NCBI GenBank assembly: GCA_905221605.1
Contig: CAJNDS010002510.1
Span: forward strand, 1-64,000
DNA length: 64,000 nt
Source: Symbiodinium natans
Lineage: Eukaryota > Sar > Dinophyceae > Suessiales > Symbiodiniaceae
Direction of reading: 5' to 3'
The notes beneath the pieces were generated by a model that worked only from the letters and a program-made list of their open reading frames with translations, was not told the origin of the DNA and searched no databases. Both the position numbers and the translations under genes were made by a program. This document shows, one piece after another, positions 58,325 through 64,000 of the stretch (its first letter is position 1; the number at the start of each line of letters is the position of its first letter).

Positions 58325-60227
58325 AGAGTTCGAAGGCGGGGAGCATGAGACCGTCACAGCGATTTCCACGAAACCCATTCCAATTTGGCTTTTGGGTACT
58401 CCTGTTTCAGCAGAAGAAAGAGCAGAACAAGAAAGCAACAGCAGCGACTTTTGGAGGATTGACAAAGGTGAATTGGTTCGGTACCACATGACACCGAGAA
58501 CAGTCCTGTTCTACCCCATCGACGTCAAGAATTGTCCTGTTGAATTTTCAGACATTGAAGAGGAAAGACACACGTATGGAGAATGCGTGTATGCAACAGA
58601 GACCTACGAGAAAGAAGACAATTGGTTCACAGACTTTTCACCACTTGAAGAACCGTTCCGTTTACCTTGGTGTGGACAGACAAGATTCAGAATCAAGCCA
58701 GAAGCGTTACCTCAAGAAGTACCACAAGAAGAACGTCATGTTCCACGACAACGAGAAGATGTTTCCATGGAAGAAGAACAACCTTTGGCAGTCCAAGCTG
58801 AGCACCCTGAAGCACTAGAAGTGGTTGAAGAAAGCTTTGTTCATGAAGGTATCGAGTACAACTCCGAAAAGAGCAGTCTTCGTGAACTTCAAGCACTAGC
58901 CAGACTTTATGGTGCAAAGACCTCAGGAAGCAAGAAGCAGATCCTGAAGAGACTGGTTGGCATTGTTCGGGAGGAAAGATTGGAAGTACAATTCCAAAAG
59001 AGCAGAGATGAGCATGATGCACAGATTATTCCCGTGAGAATTCCAAAAGAACCTTCAGAAGAAGAACGAGAAGCTCACTCGTTGACACATTTACCATTTC
59101 AACCTTGGTGCGAGCATTGTGTGGCGATGAAGAGCAGAGAAGACCCTCACCGCTCAAGCGGAATGAAGCTCACATCGTCAGCAGACAGTGCAAAGCCTTG
59201 GTTATCCTTTGATTTCTGCTATACAGCAACCACAGGAAGTGAAGAATCCCCAGCAGTGGCGTTGGTCCTCGTTGACAGCTGGACGAAAGCAGTTCTTGCA
59301 GTACCAGTTGAAAGGAGAGGAGGTCCAGACAACGTACGTCACCTTGCTGAAGCAATTGTTCACTTTTCGACGCAACTTGGTTACAGCAGTATTTGCTTGA
59401 AAGCAGATAACGAAGGAACTTGCAGAGCAGTCAAAGAAAAGGTACAAAAGATCAGAAGTGGTCTTGGCTTGAGCACCGTTTTGGCCGACAGCATCCCCTA
59501 TGACCACGAGTCCAATGGAGCAGCTGAAAGAGCAATTCAGACTGTCAGAAGACAAAGTAATACTCTCATGGATGAACTACGAGCACGAACAGAACTTGCA
59601 CTACCTCATAGTCGCCCCATGATGAGTTGGTCATTCAGACACGCGTGTTGGCTACTCAATCGATTTTCCAGATCGAGCAGTACAGGAAAGAAAGCCTACG
59701 AAGTGATTCACGGTTACCCGTACAGCGGGAAGTTGCTAGCATTTGGCAGCACCGTGATGGCGAAGAGGCTGAAGCACAACAAGAAAGGAGATCGACTCTG
59801 GAATGCCGGAGTATTTGTCGGTAAGACAGATCAAGACACCTGGTTGATAGCCCAGGTAGATGGCATCCATATCACAAGAAGTGTGCGAGCACTACCAGAA
59901 CAATATGACCCAAGGAGAGTCAGCAACGTGAGTACGCACACCTGGCAGATCAAGCAGTCCATGCTTGGTACAAGAGTTTTGCCAGAAAGCAAAAGAGCCA
60001 GAGCGAGACCTCAAGTCTTGCCTGCTATAGCTGAAGAAGAGCAACAGCGACTTGAAGATCAAAGAGAAGGAGATGATGGACCTGGTGATGAAGCCGGTTC
60101 CGAAGCAGTGAAGAAGACGCTGAAATCTTGGAGCTTCAGGACGGTGTCGTGGAATCTTGCTTGGGGAACCAACTTCTTCAAATTCTGTTGGATGCTTCAC
60201 CGAACTCGATCTCAATGCTTCTGGTGA
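58197..60227 (+). CDS. Element 2 SAP-like motif and integrase
   Basis: True content starts about 58322, where reading passes from the Gag frame. Residues 222-251 (SLRELQALARLYGAKTSG, then KKQILKRLVGI) fit a SAP helix-turn-helix motif. Next, HLPFQPWCEHCVAMK supplies the zinc-binding H and Cys residues. The core has D339 (LSFDFCYT), D404 (LKADNEGT) and E444 (SNGAAERAIQ). After KLLAFGSTVMAKR and a GVFVGKT segment typical of copia integrase C-termini, the acidic linker is normal up to about 60110. The last 35 codons read an inverted piece and stop at 60227. Confidence 0.85.
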   Translation: MRIHHLCTAREISLSEALWSKKKKAGERLKFQKKYNQKMDPFEEFEGGEHETVTAISTKPIPIWLLGTPVSAEERAEQESNSSDFWRIDKGELVRYHMTPRTVLFYPIDVKNCPVEFSDIEEERHTYGECVYATETYEKEDNWFTDFSPLEEPFRLPWCGQTRFRIKPEALPQEVPQEERHVPRQREDVSMEEEQPLAVQAEHPEALEVVEESFVHEGIEYNSEKSSLRELQALARLYGAKTSGSKKQILKRLVGIVREERLEVQFQKSRDEHDAQIIPVRIPKEPSEEEREAHSLTHLPFQPWCEHCVAMKSREDPHRSSGMKLTSSADSAKPWLSFDFCYTATTGSEESPAVALVLVDSWTKAVLAVPVERRGGPDNVRHLAEAIVHFSTQLGYSSICLKADNEGTCRAVKEKVQKIRSGLGLSTVLADSIPYDHESNGAAERAIQTVRRQSNTLMDELRARTELALPHSRPMMSWSFRHACWLLNRFSRSSSTGKKAYEVIHGYPYSGKLLAFGSTVMAKRLKHNKKGDRLWNAGVFVGKTDQDTWLIAQVDGIHITRSVRALPEQYDPRRVSNVSTHTWQIKQSMLGTRVLPESKRARARPQVLPAIAEEEQQRLEDQREGDDGPGDEAGSEAVKKTLKSWSFRTVSWNLAWGTNFFKFCWMLHRTRSQCFW

Positions 60228-60440
60228 AACTTCTCTTGGAACTTTTGCTGCTTTCATAGCTTCTGCCATGTCGGAAAGCATTGGCATAGTGTCATCTCCG
60301 ACTGAAAGAGATCTTTTCTTTGATTCTTCTTGATCTGGTTGTTCTTGATCTTCCAAAATCTCTGCTTCACTCATGTGGCCTCTCTCTTCTTCCTCATCTC
60401 TGGAGGTGGCTTTGCTCTTCTTTTCTTCCTCTACAGAGCA
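60110..60440 (-). other. Inverted segment inside the pol linker
   Basis: On the minus strand the segment reads VEEEKKSKATSRDEEEERGH, SEAEILEDQEQPDQEESKKR and HPTEFEEVGSPSK, which has the acidic/Lys composition of the surrounding linker. On the plus strand composition changes abruptly at both edges and the frame is closed. The simplest explanation is a local inversion of about 330 bp. Confidence 0.6.
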
Positions 60441-61500
60441 GAAGTATTTTCCAACATGCCTCATGATGATGAAGTGTTCGAAGAAGAAGAAGAGTTTTGG
60501 ACATTTTCAGAGGATGAAGAAGAACCTGAAGTTGAGCCAGGAAAAAAAAAAAAAAGAAGCTACAAAGGTTCCACCATCGTTTTTCGGTGAAGAAGCAGGG
60601 CCGCCAGCAGTTGATCCTGAATTTCTCCAAGAACTTGATGATGAAGCTACAGAAAAGAGATCAAAAGACTCACAAAGATGGAAGTCATCGAGCTTGTTGC
60701 TACAGAAGAAGAAGAAAGCACAAGCAGAATTCCGTTTGCAGATACAGTCAAAGAGAAGTTCAAGTGGTTGACAACGAAGCTGGTAAAAGATTGGCGATTT
60801 CGAGAGAACACAGATTTTGTGCCGGATGGAAAGCTCAAGAATGGCACTGGACAACGTTGTTGGCAGAGACGCGCGCGCCTAGTTGCACGCGAATACAAAA
60901 CAGAAGGAAAAAGAGAGGACGTCTTTAGTCCTGCGACGAGCCCAGGAATTACAAAGCTCATACCCATCTTAGCACGTGAAGGACGCATTCCTTCAAGTAC
61001 CTCAAAGAACGAGTTGTTTATGCAAAGTACCAGAAGAAGGAGCTCATGTAGTCAGAGAAATGACAAAAGAAGAAAGAGAAGAAGCAGGAAGTCTCAGCAG
61101 TTTTTCCAGTTGGTGTTGGAAGCTAAGGAGAGTTCTCCCTGGTCAGCGTGACGCATCGAGTCTGTGGTCAGACCATTGCGACGAACTCCTGACTGGTGAA
61201 GGTTTCGAGAGGAGCACTGGAAATCCCGCACTTTACAGACTACTGAAGACAAGTAGCAATGGAAAGAAGTATGTTGCAGCAATATGCATTGTGCATGTTG
61301 ATGATCTTCAGATGGCAGGAAAGCAGAAGACTGTTGAGCCGATTCTCAGAAGCCTAGAGAAGAAAGTCAAACTTCAGATCGAAGGTCCGTTTTTGACGGA
61401 AGAAGAGTACAACAGAGGATATTCAGAAGGAAGTGTCAGATTCCTCAAGAGAAAGTATTCCTTCGAGAACCACGAGCTGAGAATTTGTTCCGATGGATAG
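60441..61500 (+). pseudogene. Element 2 linker and reverse transcriptase, broken
   Basis: Frame 0 gives an acidic linker (HDDEVFEEEEEFWTFSEDEE) to an A14 run at about 60541-60554, after which the frame changes. A second change near 60660 leads to IKRLTKMEVIELVA and RRARLVAREYKTEG of the RT fingers, ending SPGITKLIPIL. A deletion then joins to HVKDAFLQVPQ in another frame, so the catalytic Asp expected just before VKDAF is absent. The YxDD box reads VHVDDLQMAG (D at 61300 and 61303). The frame ends in TAG at 61498-61500. Confidence 0.75.
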
Positions 61501-62342
61501 TATTCCAAGAAGCTGGTGGAGATCCTCAATTTGCAGAAGAGGAAGAGCAAGAATAGCCCTTGCACTCCAGCGTCTCAAGAACCAGATTTTTCTCCAGAAC
61601 TTCCAGAAGAAGAAGCAACGAAGTACAGGTCAGCAGTTGGCATTTTACTCTATGTTGCCCAGGACAGACCTGACATTCAGTTTGCGACGAGAAATTTGTC
61701 GACGAAAATGGCAAAGCCCACACAGCGCAAGAAGAAGGAGCTCGAGCACCTTGCACTCTACCTCAAAGGAACGTCCGACTACAGTATCACCTACAAGAAG
61801 ACAGAAAAAGGAACGTCAGCTTTGAGCAGACCAAGAAACCTCAAGAACTACAAGCCCGAGAACAGCAGCGATGAGGAGAAAGCAGAACAAGAAGGAGAGC
61901 ACCTTCTAGAATTTTTCAGCGACAGCGATTGGGCTGGTGACAAGGAGACAAGGAAGAGCGTGAGTTGCGCTACGTTCTTTCTCAACGGAATGTATTTTTA
62001 TTCCTACTCACGTACCCAAAGAAGCATCAGTCTATCATCAGCGGAAGCTGAGTACCTCGCGTTGACAGGAGCAGCGAGCGAAGCATTTGGGCTACATTGT
62101 GCGATCCGGTTCTTAACCGGTGAGCCCGTGAACCTCAAGGCATTCACTGACAGCAGTGCGTGTAGAGGTATTACAAACCGTCAAGGAGTAGGGCGAATAA
62201 AGCACCTACAGATCAGACTGCTATGGTTGCAGTCAGCAGTCAAAGAAGGAAGACTGACGGTACACGCAGTTCCCACGAAAGAAAACACTGCGGATATAGG
62301 GACAAAAGCATTGTCAGCAAAGCGTGTGAAGTTTTTACTTCA
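61501..62342 (+). CDS. Element 2 RNase H region
   Basis: It is in the same frame as the RT part, directly after the TAG. YSKKLVEILNLQKR and then YRSAVGILLYVAQDRPDIQF give the copia RPD motif. RNase H residues are visible in FFSDSDWAGD, SLSSAEAEYLAL, AFTDSSACRG and NTADIGTKAL. It continues without a stop into the C-terminal extension. Confidence 0.85.
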
Positions 62343-64000
62343 CCGACTACGCATGAAAGGACCCTCAGGAAGAGTAGGTCAAGAAGAACAAGAAGAATTT
62401 GAGAAGGAAGAGATGGTCAGAAGATTGGAGAAAGTTTTCAGAAGCAAAAGAGGTATTATTTTGGCATTATCAGCTATGGCATGCAGTTCAGAGGCGAAGA
62501 AGATACAAGAAGAGAGCGACAGCAGAGAACCACGTGCAGTCTCAGTTTTGGGAAGCATGTTTTGCAGCAGCATGAGAAGTTTTGCGGTCGCATGTCATGC
62601 AGTTGTGCAGTTTGTTTTTGCCTCAGCAGCAGAGAGCACTCAAGCACCCCAAAGTGAAGAACAAAAGACAGAAGCTGTAGAAGGAAGCAGCATGAGCATC
62701 ACTGAGTTTGTCTCAGTGATCGTCTTGGTGTTGTTTGCAGCGTTCTACGCGTGGCAGCAGATTCCCTTGAAGAAAGAGAAAGAGGAGAGCGAAAGCGAAG
62801 AGTCAAGCGAAGACCAGATGAAGAAGAAAGGAAAGAAGTCTGCGCAGAGCCGCAGAAGGAAGCGAGTCCAAAAGCAAGAAGATGAAGAAGGAGAAGAAGT
62901 AGAAGATGAGGAGACAGAGAAGAAGAAGAGTCGTTCAAGCACCTCAGCCAAGGTACAAGAAGTCGACGACCTCACCGACGACGAGTTCAAGAAGCGCCTC
63001 TTGGATAGGAAAGAGAAGCTAAAGGAGATGTTCGAAGAGCTGAAGAAGAAGGAGTCTGAGCTTGAGAAGAAGGAAGCAGACCTAAAGAAGAGAGAGAGCG
63101 TTGTCTTGAAGGCCGAGAAAGAAGCAGAGGAGAAGGTCGAGAAAGCGTTGGCTCGAGAGAAAGAAGTTGAAGAGAGAATGGAGCAAGCGAAGGCGTGGCA
63201 GAAGGAGAACGAAGACAGAGAGCAGCAGTACGTGGAGAGAGACGCATGGTTTGAGCAAGAGAAGGCAAGGTATGCCTCGGAAAGGTTGAGCGAGTACCGC
63301 AAGGAGAACGAGTTCCAGAAGGACGACCGCAACCAGAGAGTGATGAAGTTGAAAGAAGCAGAGAGAGATTTGAGAGCCCAGATCCAAAGGAACGAAGCGA
63401 CGATTGAATGGCTGGAAAGCGAAGTCAAGAAGCAGCAGCGAGAAGCGAAAGAAGATTTCGACCGGTATGCCAAGAAGATCGGGTACCTCAAGAAGATCGA
63501 CGAGTACGAGAAGAGACTTGGTATTCCGGAAGATGAGAAGATGATAGCAGATCAAGAGAAGAAAGAAGAAGAACCCCAAGAAGCCAAAGAACCACAAGAA
63601 GGCCAAGGAGCACAAGAAGAAGCAGAAGCTGAAGAAGAGGAAGATAACGAGAACGAGAAGCCCACAGGACCAGGAAGAAGTTCGGTCATAGCCGAGTTCA
63701 CGCACCTCGGGTACATTTGGCACTTCAACAAGAAGACGCAGCAGTACAGAGCAGCCAGAGAAGACAAGAAAGGAGCCCCAGAATTCAAGAATACGCCCGT
63801 GAAGGGACGTGAGACCTGGAATGCCGTGGTGGACATTTACAAGAAGCACAGTGTTTGGTTGAACAACAAAAAAAAAGTCGAGCGATGGCAAGAAGAACAA
63901 GACCAGAAGCGTGTGGAGAAGCTTGTTCACGAACGTCTACAGCAAGAACAGTTCCAGTACAAACAGAAGGGCAAAGGAAAGAAGCCAACGAACCCTGGCA
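62343..64000 (+). CDS. Element 2 C-terminal extension: membrane helix and long coiled coil (continues past the window)
   Basis: The RNase H frame stays open for a further 553 codons to the window end. It has weakly hydrophobic stretches at 62449-62490 and 62545-62640 and one convincing transmembrane helix, SITEFVSVIVLVLFAAFYAW (62695-62754). A basic/acidic linker and about 190 residues of heptad-rich coiled coil (62970-63540, for example KEMFEELKKKESELEKKEAD) follow. Then come a Glu-rich tract, a segment with Trp/Tyr (LGYIWHFNKKTQQYRAARED) and a basic Gln-rich end. Nothing like this belongs to the usual copia pol. It could act like an envelope or anchor, which is inference. Confidence 0.7.

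Larger units (their letters stand above)
54776..64000 (+). mobile_element. Ty1/copia-type retrotransposon (element 2), 3' end outside the window
   Basis: Order: transmembrane N-terminus, Gag with CCHC knuckle, protease, SAP-like motif, integrase, linker, reverse transcriptase, RNase H, transmembrane/coiled-coil extension. It differs from element 1 in Gag, accessory domains and codon use (A-rich, many GAA/AAG). Lesions: a frame change at 58322, an inverted linker (about 60110-60440), frame changes near 60550 and 60660, a deletion near 60970 and a TAG at 61498. The copy is therefore probably dead, though the homopolymer-associated shifts could be sequence errors. Confidence 0.85.

Noticed and set aside
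1-64000. tRNA, rRNA or other structured RNA genes
   Set aside because: I saw no cloverleaf, rRNA core or snRNA motif on either strand; a covariance-model search would be decisive.

Overview
The window looks like dinoflagellate nuclear DNA. Four things point there: very abundant Arabidopsis-type telomere heptamers (TTTAGGG/CCCTAAA) scattered inside the chromosome; very short exons joined in frame through a mixture of GC, GT and GA 5' splice sites; all recognisable cellular exons lying on one strand; and two large Ty1/copia-type retrotransposons of the kind common in dinoflagellate genomes. I cannot name the species. All calls rest on reading the sequence; no database search was run.

Layout. 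(1) 1-9756, + strand: a copia-like element (Gag with a CCCH finger, aspartic protease, an inserted 2OG-Fe(II) oxygenase-like domain, integrase, reverse transcriptase, frame-shifted RNase H), followed by a C-rich, G-quadruplex-prone block. (2) 9756-9993: the first 238 bp of the same element repeated, cut off abruptly and continued by TTTAGGG repeats. (3) About 10-40 kb: a mosaic of some 70 interstitial telomere-type arrays in both orientations. Between them, on the minus strand, lie exon-sized coding pieces. They include an RCC1-repeat gene (10.9-12.5 kb, perhaps reaching to 17.4 kb), a gene ending in an EF-hand-like exon (19.06-~26 kb), an eight-exon chain of 203 codons for a two-helix membrane protein (28.55-33.19 kb) and an EF-hand-pair gene ending at 35.99 kb. 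The introns of these genes are largely made of the arrays, most often arranged as donor-(TTTAGGG)n ... (CCCTAAA)n-acceptor, so the two intron ends are complementary. Short hairpin (MITE-like) elements are sprinkled among them. (4) 40-48 kb: decayed retroelement fragments and a minus-strand multi-pass membrane protein gene (42.4-47.6 kb) with large introns holding a 453-bp direct duplication and a 0.4-kb CA/CG microsatellite. (5) 48-54.5 kb: a GC-rich tandem array, a small ubiquitin-like gene between direct repeats, and a 0.9-kb segmental duplication with an inverted piece. (6) 54.8-64.0 kb, + strand: a second, unrelated copia-like element (transmembrane N-terminus, CCHC Gag, protease, SAP-like motif, integrase, inverted linker, broken RT, RNase H, and a C-terminal transmembrane/coiled-coil extension running off the window).

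The most interesting observations are the telomere-type inverted repeats that bound introns, the oxygenase domain in the first retroelement, the membrane-anchored extensions of the second, and the retroelement copy terminated by telomere repeats.
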